From: Betaproteobacteria bacterium
Lineage (GTDB): Bacteria; Pseudomonadota; Gammaproteobacteria; Burkholderiales; Casimicrobiaceae
Assembly: GCA_013298145.1 (NCBI GenBank)
Contig: JAAFJO010000003.1
Coordinates: forward strand, 604,143-668,142
Direction: 5' to 3'
Length of the DNA: 64,000 bases
Shown one piece after another: positions 55,920 to 64,000 of the stretch. Position numbers and translations under genes: made by a program. The notes beneath the pieces are model-generated. The model saw only the letters and a program-made list of their open reading frames with translations. It was not told where the DNA came from and did no database searches. The stretch's first letter is position 1, and each line of letters opens with the position of its first letter.

Positions 55920-57380
55920 TTACGCTGCGCGCACGCCAGACAACCGACGCCAGGCGAAGAAAGCCAGCAAACAGACCGGTATTAGAAGCGAGAGCGTGCG
56001 CATGAACAAGAGTTGCCAATGCTCGGCATCCTTCGTTTCATTCCACGCAAACGCGGGGAGCTTCGCATAGTCTTCCGCCGTCATCGCGCGACCGCCGAGC
56101 ACACGCGGTTCAAAGAACGCTTTCCATTCCCGGTGAAACGCATCCACCTGCGATTGGAACCGAAGATAGCGCGCGGAATCCGTGCCAGCAAAGGTTGTGA
56201 GACTCTCATAGGCGACGATGGCTGGTGAGAGAAACCCAAAGGTGTCAACGCTTTGTTGTTGCACCTTGAGTTGCCGATCAAATTTTTCGCGCTCGGCGTC
56301 GAGCAATTGATCGACATCGCGAGCGAGCAAAAAATGTGCTCGGCGACGCGGTTGTACATCAAACGTTCCGTCCGCGCGGGGCTTGAGCACTTCGGGTTCA
56401 GAGACGTAGCGATAATCCGCCGAAAGTAAATCGTTGTAGCGATTCAGGCCTTCGATGGTAATGAGGCGATTTTGCGTCGCGAATTGTGTGCGCGATGGCA
56501 GTGGATGCGCGGATTGAATCGCTAAATTCATGACGATCGGCACCACGAGGACCAAACCCACCCATGCCCCAACGAGGACGATTGCGTTGAACGCAGATGA
56601 ACGGTTCAACACGTTCATAAGCGTTGCGATCGCAAACCAAAACGCGGAGTACAGCGCAATCACACACGCGAGCGCAATAAGCTGAATCGCTACGTTCGCA
56701 TCGACGGCTCGCGTCGCAAGCACAAAAATGAACAACACGCCCAGCGTGACCGACAACACCGGAAACGTACGCGCAAACAATTTCCCTAAGATTAGTGACC
56801 CTGGCCGACCGCCTTGCGCAAGTACTAGCTTCAATGTGCCCTGCTCTCTCTCGCCGGAGAGCATGTTGTAAGTTAGGGCGAGAATTGCGAGGGGCAGCAA
56901 CACAACAACGACGAACGCGAAATCGAAACGCCCCGTTAACAAGTTCCATGGATTTTCAAGCTCGCCGTCATCCATGAAATTCGACTTCGCGCGATAGCTC
57001 ATGCGATAGTAATTCGGCATCAAATCCGATTGCCCGAACGCAATCGGTGCGAGCGCTGCATACGGAAGAATTGCGTGTCTGCCCACGTCGCCACTTCCCG
57101 CACTCGCGGGGTCAACCGGATTAGCGAACGGATCAGGCGATTCAAGACCGGACGTGACCCGCGCTAACTGTTCGAGAACGGCGGGCACGCGCTTCGCCTG
57201 TTGCTCGGCTACGTTTGCGATTACGCTCTCGCGTTCGCGCGTATCTGCAAGCCCGTTTACAAGGGCGTACAGCGAGACCAGCGCGATCAGAAACGAGACG
57301 ACCCAAAGCGTTCGCTCCGCCGCGAGTAAGCGCAGTTCGTGACGAAAAATCAACCCAATCGTGCGCATTCGCGTACTCAC
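55920..57380 (-). CDS. ABC-2 type permease, DUF3526-like (second)
   Basis: An ABC-2 family permease of 486 residues. A helix at the start (TLWVVSFLIALVSLYALV) is followed by a large periplasmic domain with an acidic, Pro-rich section; helices carrying YNMLSGEREQGTLKLVLAQGG, the conserved coupling motif; and several C-terminal helices. A second large extracytoplasmic domain contains a DUF3526-like long helical stretch. It starts at a GTG overlapping the stop of the preceding permease (GTGA) with GGAGG upstream. It is paired with its paralogue at 57377-58777, and both use the ATPase at 58774-59475. Confidence 0.88.
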   Translation of the reverse strand: MSTRMRTIGLIFRHELRLLAAERTLWVVSFLIALVSLYALVNGLADTRERESVIANVAEQQAKRVPAVLEQLARVTSGLESPDPFANPVDPASAGSGDVGRHAILPYAALAPIAFGQSDLMPNYYRMSYRAKSNFMDDGELENPWNLLTGRFDFAFVVVVLLPLAILALTYNMLSGEREQGTLKLVLAQGGRPGSLILGKLFARTFPVLSVTLGVLFIFVLATRAVDANVAIQLIALACVIALYSAFWFAIATLMNVLNRSSAFNAIVLVGAWVGLVLVVPIVMNLAIQSAHPLPSRTQFATQNRLITIEGLNRYNDLLSADYRYVSEPEVLKPRADGTFDVQPRRRAHFLLARDVDQLLDAEREKFDRQLKVQQQSVDTFGFLSPAIVAYESLTTFAGTDSARYLRFQSQVDAFHREWKAFFEPRVLGGRAMTAEDYAKLPAFAWNETKDAEHWQLLFMRTLSLLIPVCLLAFFAWRRLSGVRAA

Positions 57381-58777
57381 AATAACCTCCGCGCGCGATA
57401 ACGAAGTGCGAAAGCCAGGAAACAAAACGCGAATGCGAGGTTCAACGCGAGAGCGGAGAGCGAAATTCCTGCTTCCTTGATGGCGGTGGCCATGTTTGGT
57501 GGTGCGTAATTAAACGGTGGGATCTTCTCCCACAAATCGTGATTCGCTTGATAATCAAAATGCCCCGCACCCCGAGGGTCAGCGTGATGCACAAGATCCT
57601 CGCTAATGATGTCCTGCATGGTGCGCCGATGCCGTTCTGCCGCTTGCGCAAAGTGGCGATGCGACGCGAAATCAGTGCCCGCGAGCGACATGGAAGCTTT
57701 ACGCAGCGCGAGAATCGGCGTCGCCGTTCCGGCGAGCGCTTGGGCGTGTTGCTGATCGGCAAAAGATTGCCAAAGCGCGGCAAAGTGTTTGTCCATCACT
57801 TCGTAACCGACGCGATCGTCGAGTCGAAGCGCCTCGCCCCAGCGCGCGAGCGGCAGTTCTGTGCCCCAACGTTTCGTCGTGCTGAATTCGCGCTTCCAAG
57901 CCGCCTCATGCGCCGCCGAAAGCTCGCCGTCGAGCGCTTTCGAGAATTCCGCCCGCGAAGGGCTTCGGTATAGTTCGCGCGCAAGATCGGCAGCAGCGCG
58001 CGGCAGCAACGTCACCCCGACAATCCACAGAGCCAATAACCACGCAATCGATGCCCGCGAAGACCGTGCGAGCGCAGAGATTGCAAGAACGACCGCTACC
58101 GCGATCGCGAAATACGCCGCATAAGACGCAGCTAGCGCAACAGCACGCAGCCCATCATCCGAAGCACGCTCTGACGTCGCAACCGCGACTATCAATGCAA
58201 TAAGCGCAGGCGATAGCAACAGCGTAATCGCAGAAACCAGCGCAAGTGCTTTTCCAAACACGATGTCGCGCAAGCGAACACCCAAACTGAGTGTTTGTTT
58301 AAGCGTCCCCTGTTCTCGCTCGCCAGAAAGCATGTTGAAGCCGAGAACGATGACGATTAGCGGCGCTAACACTTGCAGCACCCACGCGACCGACAAATTG
58401 CCGAATCGTTGCAGTCCAGTGGCGTCCTGTACCGCACGAAATCGCATTTCGCTTTGCCGATGGGCTTGTAACCAAATCGTTGATCCTGCATAGGGCGTAA
58501 TGCCTGGATCGATTGAAGCGAGCGCGGGCAAGGGTTTGAACACATGCATGCCTTGATGCGCAGCGTCGTGCGGATGCCGATCCGATTGCTTCAACCAGGT
58601 GTCGTAGTCGAGCGCTTGCGCGGCGCGGCGTTCGATTTCATACGTTTGTTGACGTTGCCAATCGATTGCGAACGCCGTTGCAAGCAACGCGAGTGCGATC
58701 AGCGCAGCCGCGACCAGTCGCCCGTCGCGCCACATCTCGAGCGCTTCGCGTCGCGCGATTCGAACGACCGGGCTCAC
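57377..58777 (-). CDS. ABC-2 type permease, DUF3526-like (first)
   Basis: A 466-residue permease similar to its neighbour. It has an N-terminal helix (LVAAALIALALLATAFAI), a periplasmic domain with MHVFKPLPALASIDPGI, the motif NMLSGEREQGTLKQTLSLGV in the cytoplasmic loop, several helices, a second large soluble domain (about residues 270-420) and a C-terminal helix pair. It starts at a GTG overlapping the ATPase stop. Two such permeases with one ATPase suggest a heterodimeric transporter. Direction of transport is not certain; ABC-2 systems usually export. Confidence 0.88.
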   Translation of the reverse strand: MSPVVRIARREALEMWRDGRLVAAALIALALLATAFAIDWQRQQTYEIERRAAQALDYDTWLKQSDRHPHDAAHQGMHVFKPLPALASIDPGITPYAGSTIWLQAHRQSEMRFRAVQDATGLQRFGNLSVAWVLQVLAPLIVIVLGFNMLSGEREQGTLKQTLSLGVRLRDIVFGKALALVSAITLLLSPALIALIVAVATSERASDDGLRAVALAASYAAYFAIAVAVVLAISALARSSRASIAWLLALWIVGVTLLPRAAADLARELYRSPSRAEFSKALDGELSAAHEAAWKREFSTTKRWGTELPLARWGEALRLDDRVGYEVMDKHFAALWQSFADQQHAQALAGTATPILALRKASMSLAGTDFASHRHFAQAAERHRRTMQDIISEDLVHHADPRGAGHFDYQANHDLWEKIPPFNYAPPNMATAIKEAGISLSALALNLAFAFCFLAFALRYRARRLL

Positions 58778-59475
58778 CGCATGTGCTCCAGATAGAGCGC
58801 TTCCAAATCCGCATGACTCAAGTCAGCGGCGCTCACTTCCTCGACCAAACTACCTTGACGCATGATGCCGATGCGGCTTCCCGTTTGCTTTGCATGAAAC
58901 AAATCATGCGTCGTCGCGAGAATCGCGACGCCCTCATCGCGCGAGCGTCGCAACAGCTGCGAGAACTCAGCGGCCGCTTTCGGATCAAGACCGGAGGTCG
59001 GTTCATCCAGCAAGAGTGCTCGCGCACCTTTTGCCATCGCGACAGCGATTCCGACTTTTTGTCGCATACCCTTTGAGTACGTAGCAACGCGTCGACGCGT
59101 CGCGGCGGCGTCGAGTCCCGCCGCCGTCAATAGGCGTTCGGCGTCGGTGGCGCTCGGCTCCGTACCGGTCGCAAGCGCCGCGAAGTATCTCAAGTTCTCG
59201 ATACCAGTGAGCGCGCCGTAAAGCATCACCTGTTCGGGAATGTAGGCGAGCCTCGCTTTGGTAGCTAGGGAGTTTCTAGCAACATCGAGGCCGTCAACCA
59301 ACGCTTCACCACCGTCGCTCGTGAGAAAACCGAGAAATACGTTGATGAGCGTGGTCTTTCCGTCGCCGTTAGCACCGAGTAAGCAATAAATCTCGCCAGG
59401 TTTCACCGATAGCGAGACGCGATCGAGCGCGAGTGTTTCGCCAAATCGTTTACAGAGCGATCGAGTTTCAAGCAT
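58774..59475 (-). CDS. ABC transporter ATP-binding protein
   Basis: The ATPase of the transporter, 233 residues. Walker A is GANGDGKTTLINVFLG, with Asp where Ala/Ser/Cys is usual before GKT; signature YSKGMRQKVGIAVAMAKGA; Walker B LLLDEPTSGLD; switch His in ATTHDLF. The closest look is to the NosF/CcmA-type group that pairs with ABC-2 permeases. It starts 2 bp from the end of the TonB receptor gene. The Asp in Walker A is odd but leaves the lysine and threonine intact. Confidence 0.9.
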   Translation of the reverse strand: MLETRSLCKRFGETLALDRVSLSVKPGEIYCLLGANGDGKTTLINVFLGFLTSDGGEALVDGLDVARNSLATKARLAYIPEQVMLYGALTGIENLRYFAALATGTEPSATDAERLLTAAGLDAAATRRRVATYSKGMRQKVGIAVAMAKGARALLLDEPTSGLDPKAAAEFSQLLRRSRDEGVAILATTHDLFHAKQTGSRIGIMRQGSLVEEVSAADLSHADLEALYLEHMR

Positions 59476-59477
59476 TT

Positions 59478-61709
59478 TTAGAATTCGATCTTCGCAGTGA
59501 GTTCGACCGTGCGTGGCGCGCCCACGAGCACTTGATTATTTGCACTCGATCCAGACCACGTGGCGTAAAACTTGTCGGTCGCATTGCGCACACGAAGGGT
59601 CAAATCGACTGGCTTTGCTCGCCACGTTACGTACGCATCGAGCGTGGTGTAAGCGTTCATGGCAACCGTGTTGGCGTTATTGGTGAAGCGCTTACCGACC
59701 CAGTTCGCACCGGCGCCGATCGATACCGGCAGACCCGCGAAACGGTAGTCGATCCAGGCATTTGCGGTTTTCTCAGGAACGTTGGTGGGCACGTTGCCGA
59801 CGCGCGACACGTTGCCCGCCTCGATCAAATTCTTGAACTCCGCATTGAGCATGGCGATATTGCCCGAAAAGGTCAGCGAGCGCGTTGCGCGCCAAGCGGC
59901 GGCGATCTCCACTCCGCGTGAGCCGATCTTTCCGTTGTTCACGGTGATAGCGGGATTGTTCGCATCGCGGGAAAGCACATTGTTTTGCTCAATGTCGTAG
60001 AGCGCGAGTGTCCAATCGAAATCTTGCCCAATCGACTGCTTGAGTCCAACCTCGGTTTGCTTGCCACGCGTCAATGGAAACGTTGCATTCGCTGCGGACA
60101 GAAGAAGAGACGTCCCAACCGGAGCGGCTGTATCGGCGTATTGCGCATACATCGACGTATTTTTCGAAAGATCGAACACACCTCCGATGCGTAGCGATGT
60201 CGGCTTATACGTCGTGCCGAATGCGGAACTCACGCCCGTGTTCAAGTCTTGTATTGTGCGGTCCAACGCAATACGCTCGTAGCGCAAGCCGGTCAATAGG
60301 CTCAAGTTGGTCAACACTTTCAGTTGGTTCTCAACAAAGACCGATGCGGTATCAATCGCGCTCCCGAAATCCGTACGGTTGCCTGCGCCAGTGAACAAAG
60401 ACGCGTCGGTCAAATATCGCCCCACCTGTGGATTCAAGGCATCGACTTGCCAACGCGCGACGGTTGCTGCCGAGCTGTCTGAAAATCTTCGATTCGTACC
60501 GAAATTTGTTTTCGAATATTCGACACCAACGATGCTGCGGCTTGGCAAGCCAAAGAACATGCCACGATGCGCTGCATCGAAGCGGTACGTAAGCACATCA
60601 TGATCGTGAACGATATTTACGAGGCCGCGATTGATCCGATTCGGTGCCGTAAATACCGCGCCCTCGGCGTTTCGCCAGTCACGGTCCGCGCTGTAGTATG
60701 AGAACTGATTCTGCAGCGTCCAAGCGTCGGACGCCTTCCACGAAAGCTTAGCGCGCAGCCACGCGCTATCGGCCTTCATCACACCATCTTCAACGTTGTA
60801 ATTGTTTCGCGCGATTCGTCGATCTAGCACGCGACCGCTCGCATCGGTGACCGCACCGGTCGCTTCAGTTGCGAACGCAAGTGGAACAAGAGGTGTACCC
60901 CAGTAAGATTCGATGTCGTCCTTCAAATAATCGAGTGAGATGTCGAGCGAGAGCGTAGGCGTTAGTGTGAAATTGAGTCCACTGGTGAGGTGGGTAAGTT
61001 GCTGTCCGTTGCGATCAATCCAGCCGCCGTCGCGACGGTTATGGCTTACATCGATGCGATACGCACCGCTCCCGAACGCGCCGCCTGTGCCAACGCCAGC
61101 TCGCAACGATTCGTAGCTGCCATACGAGATCAGCGCCTCGCTGCCCGTGCGATTGCGGTCTGGCCGTTTGGTAACAAAATTCACCGAGCCGCCGACGCCG
61201 CCATCACCAAAAATCATTGACGCTGCGCCTTTGAGCACTTCAATGCGATCGTAGTTGAATGAATCTTGTGAACGCGACGACATGCTGGATTGCGAGACGC
61301 GATCACCGTCGTAGAGAAAATTTACAAACGCGCCAGTAAATCCGCGGGTCGATACGACGCTTGGCGAGCCCGGGTTGCCTCCCGCCGTTACGCCCACGGC
61401 GCCAGAAAGCGCTTCGTCAAACGTGCGAGCACCACGGCGCGTCATCACGTCTTGCCCAATCACGTCAATCGATGCAGGCGTTTCGCGAATGGTTAGTCCA
61501 AGACGTGATGCACCATCGCTTTTTTTGTCAAGGTCTGGCGATTGCTCTTCGGCGTTTCGCCCCGTGACTTCGACGCGGTCAACGCGTTGTGGTGTCGTTG
61601 CCTGCGTTTGTGCATGTGCCGTGGTCGTGGATGCAAATGCGATCATGCATGCGACAGCGAGTGGTGTATGCGCGGGACGCTTTATCGATTGTTTAGACGC
61701 AGTTTTCAT
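59478..61709 (-). CDS. TonB-dependent siderophore-type receptor
   Basis: An outer-membrane receptor of 743 residues. The signal peptide covers residues 1-33 (MKTASKQSIKR, then a hydrophobic core ending AHAQ). The plug has DVIGQDVMTRRGARTFDEALSGAVGV, STRGFTGAFVNFLYDGDRVSQS and YDRIEVLKGAASMIFGDGGVGGSVNFVTKRPD. The barrel ends PRTVELTAKIEF with terminal Phe. It resembles ferric-siderophore receptors, but the ligand could be any metal chelate. ATG at 61709 is chosen; a longer frame lacks a site. It lies between the ZIP transporter and the ABC genes, all on one strand. Confidence 0.93.
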   Translation of the reverse strand: MKTASKQSIKRPAHTPLAVACMIAFASTTTAHAQTQATTPQRVDRVEVTGRNAEEQSPDLDKKSDGASRLGLTIRETPASIDVIGQDVMTRRGARTFDEALSGAVGVTAGGNPGSPSVVSTRGFTGAFVNFLYDGDRVSQSSMSSRSQDSFNYDRIEVLKGAASMIFGDGGVGGSVNFVTKRPDRNRTGSEALISYGSYESLRAGVGTGGAFGSGAYRIDVSHNRRDGGWIDRNGQQLTHLTSGLNFTLTPTLSLDISLDYLKDDIESYWGTPLVPLAFATEATGAVTDASGRVLDRRIARNNYNVEDGVMKADSAWLRAKLSWKASDAWTLQNQFSYYSADRDWRNAEGAVFTAPNRINRGLVNIVHDHDVLTYRFDAAHRGMFFGLPSRSIVGVEYSKTNFGTNRRFSDSSAATVARWQVDALNPQVGRYLTDASLFTGAGNRTDFGSAIDTASVFVENQLKVLTNLSLLTGLRYERIALDRTIQDLNTGVSSAFGTTYKPTSLRIGGVFDLSKNTSMYAQYADTAAPVGTSLLLSAANATFPLTRGKQTEVGLKQSIGQDFDWTLALYDIEQNNVLSRDANNPAITVNNGKIGSRGVEIAAAWRATRSLTFSGNIAMLNAEFKNLIEAGNVSRVGNVPTNVPEKTANAWIDYRFAGLPVSIGAGANWVGKRFTNNANTVAMNAYTTLDAYVTWRAKPVDLTLRVRNATDKFYATWSGSSANNQVLVGAPRTVELTAKIEF

Positions 61710-61770
61710 AGCTTTTTTGTAGAAATCTTGTGAGGAGACGTGAGCCGGAGAAAGAGTGAAGCAGAGAGCC

Positions 61771-62535
61771 CTAGTGGTGATGCAGCAATTCGCCAATGAC
61801 TGCGATCATCGCGATGCCGAGGAATAAGAGCCCGGTCTGAGGAAAAAACCCGTCGATCTTGTGGCGACGATGGAGATGCGGAAGCAGATCGCCCACTGCG
61901 ATATAGATGAAGCTCGCCGCCGCTACCATAAGTGCATAGGGAAGCGCATGCTCTGCTGCGGACAGCGCCCACCAGCCAACGATACCGCCCAGCACCGATG
62001 TCATGCTCGATAGCGCGTTAGCAAATAGCGCTTTTTGCTTTGACCAACCAGCATTGAGCAGCAGCACGAAATCGCCCAGCTCTTGGGGCACTTCATGTGC
62101 GATCACGGCGAGCGTTGTCGTCACGCCGAGCATTGGATCCGCCAAGAATGCTGCTGCGATCAATACGCCGTCCACGAAGTTGTGCACGCCATCGCCGAAA
62201 ACGATGACTTCGGGAAAGCTCAATAACGCAGTGTCGTTCGCATGCACGCACGCGTGTCGCCAAAGGGCTGCGCGCTGCAACAGATAGAACCCGAGCATCG
62301 AAACGAACAAGACTCCACAAAGTTCGTGCGCTTTGTTCGGGGCCATCTCTAGCGCCTCAGGCAACATGCCAAGCATCGCAGCGGTGAGCATCGACCCCGC
62401 TGCAAACGCGACATACCGTCCGAGCATCAGTGGTTTAAGGCGAATCGCAATGAGCCAAGCAACGAGCAAGCTAACGAGACCTCCAGCGAGGCACGCGAAC
62501 ACGATCAGAGGCAACATGTACTTCCCAAGCGTCAT
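61771..62535 (-). CDS. ZIP-family metal transporter
   Basis: An inner-membrane divalent-metal importer of the ZIP family, 254 residues and about eight helices. Helix 4 has GDGVHNFVDGVLIAAAF and helix 5 has AHEVPQELGDFVLLL, which hold the family's metal-binding His/Asn/Asp and His/Glu residues. A His in HLHRRHKIDGF lies in the loop and the C-terminus ends in HHH. ZIP proteins carry zinc, iron or manganese. The ATG at 62535 is used; a TTG lies 5 codons upstream. It is first in the operon, divergent from the Fur-family regulator. Confidence 0.92.
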   Translation of the reverse strand: MTLGKYMLPLIVFACLAGGLVSLLVAWLIAIRLKPLMLGRYVAFAAGSMLTAAMLGMLPEALEMAPNKAHELCGVLFVSMLGFYLLQRAALWRHACVHANDTALLSFPEVIVFGDGVHNFVDGVLIAAAFLADPMLGVTTTLAVIAHEVPQELGDFVLLLNAGWSKQKALFANALSSMTSVLGGIVGWWALSAAEHALPYALMVAAASFIYIAVGDLLPHLHRRHKIDGFFPQTGLLFLGIAMIAVIGELLHHH

Positions 62536-62609
62536 GTTTGCAGCGCTCAATTGCGTCGCACGATGTACGTATTGGCGCTGTTCAACAAAGGCTGCAAAAC
62601 GTTTATGTT

Positions 62610-62630
62610 AATGCATTTGCATTTGCAATA
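62610..62630. promoter_or_regulatory. Candidate operator between ZIP and Fur-family genes
   Basis: AATGCATTTGCATTTGCAATA contains the inverted repeat TTGCA-TT-TGCAA and two tandem GCATTT hexamers. It sits midway between divergent genes and shares ATTTGCATTTGC with the heme-receptor upstream region. It is a likely binding site of the adjacent regulator. Confidence 0.55.
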
Positions 62631-62682
62631 AGATATAACCGCTGTGAGATACTTCCGGCGGTCCTAACCACCATTACCAACA

Positions 62683-63108
62683 ATGGAGCGCGATACAAGG
62701 CAGAGAGCGGCGATCAGAAGCGCGATTGAAACCGCCGCGCGACCGCTCGCGCCACACGAAGTGCTGGATCTCGCGCGTACCACCGTGCCTCAAATGAACC
62801 TCGCAACGGTTTACCGCAATTTAAAAGCGATGCAAGCTGAGGGAATCATCGCCGTGGTTCGACTTCCTGGCGAAAGTGCCCGCTACGAGCCGAACCACCT
62901 CGCGCACCACCACCACTTTCAGTGTGACGGTTGTAAGCGCGTGTACGATATTCATGGCTGCACAGGCGAAATGTTGCATAGCGTGCCGAGCGGCTTTTTG
63001 GTGGCTCGTCATGAACTAACGCTCTACGGTTTGTGCGACGCTTGTTCACCGCAGCGTCGTGCGTTAGGCAAGCTTCGGCCTGTACCCTCGCGACCAGCAA
63101 CCACTTAA
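62683..63108 (+). CDS. Fur-superfamily metal regulator
   Basis: A metal-responsive repressor of 141 residues (Fur/Zur/PerR type). The winged helix has LAPHEVLDLARTTVPQMNLATVYRNLKAMQAEG; the regulatory region has HHHHFQCDGCKRVYDIHGC and a C-terminal CDAC, so two Cys-x2-Cys pairs for a structural zinc and a His-rich sensing region are present. It is divergent from the ZIP-led operon with about 150 bp between, so it probably controls that operon and itself. Whether it senses zinc, iron or another metal cannot be decided from sequence alone. Confidence 0.93.
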   Translation: MERDTRQRAAIRSAIETAARPLAPHEVLDLARTTVPQMNLATVYRNLKAMQAEGIIAVVRLPGESARYEPNHLAHHHHFQCDGCKRVYDIHGCTGEMLHSVPSGFLVARHELTLYGLCDACSPQRRALGKLRPVPSRPATT

Positions 63109-63688
63109 AGCCACACCCCTCACTACATTCCCACGAAGCAGAGCGGCACCCTGCACGACCGAACTACTGAGCGCGACTTCAGCGAATAAAGCAGCAAGGC
63201 TGCACGAAAAACGCCCTTTCAGACGCGAAAGTTCACAAACTGCAATCCACTAAGAACACGATTTGTCCAGTCGAGTTAAGGTGTGGGCCGGTTATCTAGA
63301 GCAGTCACGTCGAATGGATACGAAAGGGTTTGTGTTCACGCTGAGCGCTCCGCTCAATCGCCTACCTACAACTATCTGACTCACGTTCGCGACGCAGCTC
63401 GCAATAGGATCGCGCTCGCGAAAAGCTCTACCGCCAGATTCGGCAAACGAGCCAACCAGCCAATCAGCCAATCGTGAGAACGAGTCGAAACCACGTGGCG
63501 AGCTGACAGACCGCGGTTACGCGAGCTGCAGAGGCAACGCCCATCGCGCCAAACCGTACCGACTCGGACGCATGAAGCGGCGCTGCGACTGAATGACTAG
63601 CCAGTGACCACCGAGTTTTCGCACGACGCCCTGCTATGGATACTCGCGTCGTCGGCCTATTTGCGGGTCTAACCAACGCACAAAAGAA

Positions 63689-63714
63689 AAAGCCCCGACG
63701 AATCAGGGCTTTGG
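63689..63714. terminator. Rho-independent terminator-like hairpin
   Basis: AAAAAGCCC, loop, GGGCTTT: A-rich on one side and T-rich on the other, so it can work in either direction. Confidence 0.6.
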
Positions 63715-63875
63715 ATTACCAAAGTGCCGAGGACGAAAGAATTGCCCAGCGTTCGCCGCGCTCTCCTTCTCACCCGTACGCTCGCGCTTCGGGGCCGCCG
63801 CTACGCAGCGTCGTTCCGCTCGCTTCGCTCGCTACACCGAACCCGGCAAGGGTTCCCACCCTTCTTACTCCATCA

Positions 63876-63905
63876 ATAAAAAAGCCCGCTTTCGCGGGCT
63901 TATTT
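63876..63905. terminator. Rho-independent terminator
   Basis: AAAAAAGCCCGC, loop TTTC, GCGGGCTTATTTATT. On the minus strand it ends in a T tract and directly follows the tRNA-like scrap at 63908, as terminators do after tRNA genes. Confidence 0.7.
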
Positions 63906-63907
63906 AT

Positions 63908-63935
63908 TGGCGGAGACGAAGGGATCACCCTCCGT
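63908..63935 (-). other. tRNA 3'-end-like fragment
   Basis: On the minus strand the sequence ends CCCTTCGTCTCCGCCA, like the T-arm, acceptor strand and CCA of a tRNA, but the T-loop TTCGAA is missing and no D- or anticodon arm is found upstream. It could be a decayed tRNA or an att-type scar. Confidence 0.3.
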
Positions 63936-64000
63936 GGCTATCTCATTGTTATGCATTCTTGTTTTTTTACGGTGTACCGCTTTGGGTACGCAGTTATGCG

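Larger units (their letters stand above)
63109..64000. other. Non-coding region at right edge
   Basis: No supported gene. It holds two terminators and a tRNA 3'-end-like scrap (listed separately). The rest has no recognisable element. Confidence 0.5.

Noticed and set aside
63760..63840. Repeated CGCTTCGCTCGC-type motif near the right edge
   Set aside because: Short, low-complexity GC-rich words; not a defined repeat or array.
1..64000. CRISPR arrays, phage genes, plasmid origins
   Set aside because: No regularly spaced repeats, no phage structural or integrase genes and no replication genes were found.

Overview
The window looks like chromosomal DNA of a betaproteobacterium, probably of Burkholderiales affinity. 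This rests on gene families (split-subunit pyridine nucleotide transhydrogenase, BhuR/HmuSTUV-type heme operon, MetR/MetE pair, bacterioferritin with Bfd, TIGR02999-type ECF sigma factors) and on a base composition that looks mid-50s percent GC. No ribosomal RNA gene, complete tRNA, CRISPR array or intact insertion sequence was found.

Layout. 1-6 kb: N-terminus of an unknown gene running off the left edge, cysS, a secreted subtilisin-like protease, a Bcp-type peroxiredoxin and an EamA exporter. 6-10.5 kb: a small P-loop kinase, a membrane protein and a five-gene pnt operon that includes two extra small membrane proteins. 10.6-15.8 kb: a dipeptide-type ABC binding protein, an EptA-like phosphoethanolamine transferase and an amidohydrolase. 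15.9-19.6 kb: an ECF sigma factor with a Ser/Thr kinase-TPR protein. 20-24.7 kb: aroG, an OmpA lipoprotein with a patatin, and a YheT hydrolase. 24.8-30.1 kb: a carotenoid oxygenase with a DUF2141 protein, divergent from a LytS/LytTR two-component system, then a probably frameshifted secreted protein. 30.3-36.1 kb: a second ECF sigma/kinase-TPR pair, a GcvA-like regulator and a DUF3592-like protein. 36.1-38.4 kb: a gene desert holding a degenerate MITE-like element. 38.4-47.4 kb: iron and heme module (TonB receptor, 92-aa protein, HmuSTUV, ChaN lipoprotein, bacterioferritin, Bfd). 47.7-54.1 kb: metR/metE and ahpC/ahpF. 54.4-63.1 kb: a single minus-strand operon (ZIP transporter, TonB receptor, ABC ATPase, two ABC-2 permeases, PepSY membrane protein) divergent from a Fur-family regulator. 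63.1-64 kb: non-coding, with two hairpin terminators and a tRNA 3'-end-like scrap.

The strongest system-level signals are the regulator/ZIP/TonB/ABC-2/PepSY operon, which I read as a candidate metal-uptake system not matching any named one I know, and the two paralogous sigma-kinase-TPR modules. Sequence motifs link parts of the window: an ATTTGCATTTGC word is shared by the heme-receptor and ZIP/Fur upstream regions; a 19-bp dyad is shared by the heme-receptor and bfd upstream regions; and three CGATTCAC half-sites lie between the carotenoid oxygenase operon and the LytTR system. Two families of short, degenerate, inverted-repeat-ended elements are scattered in the intergenic regions.
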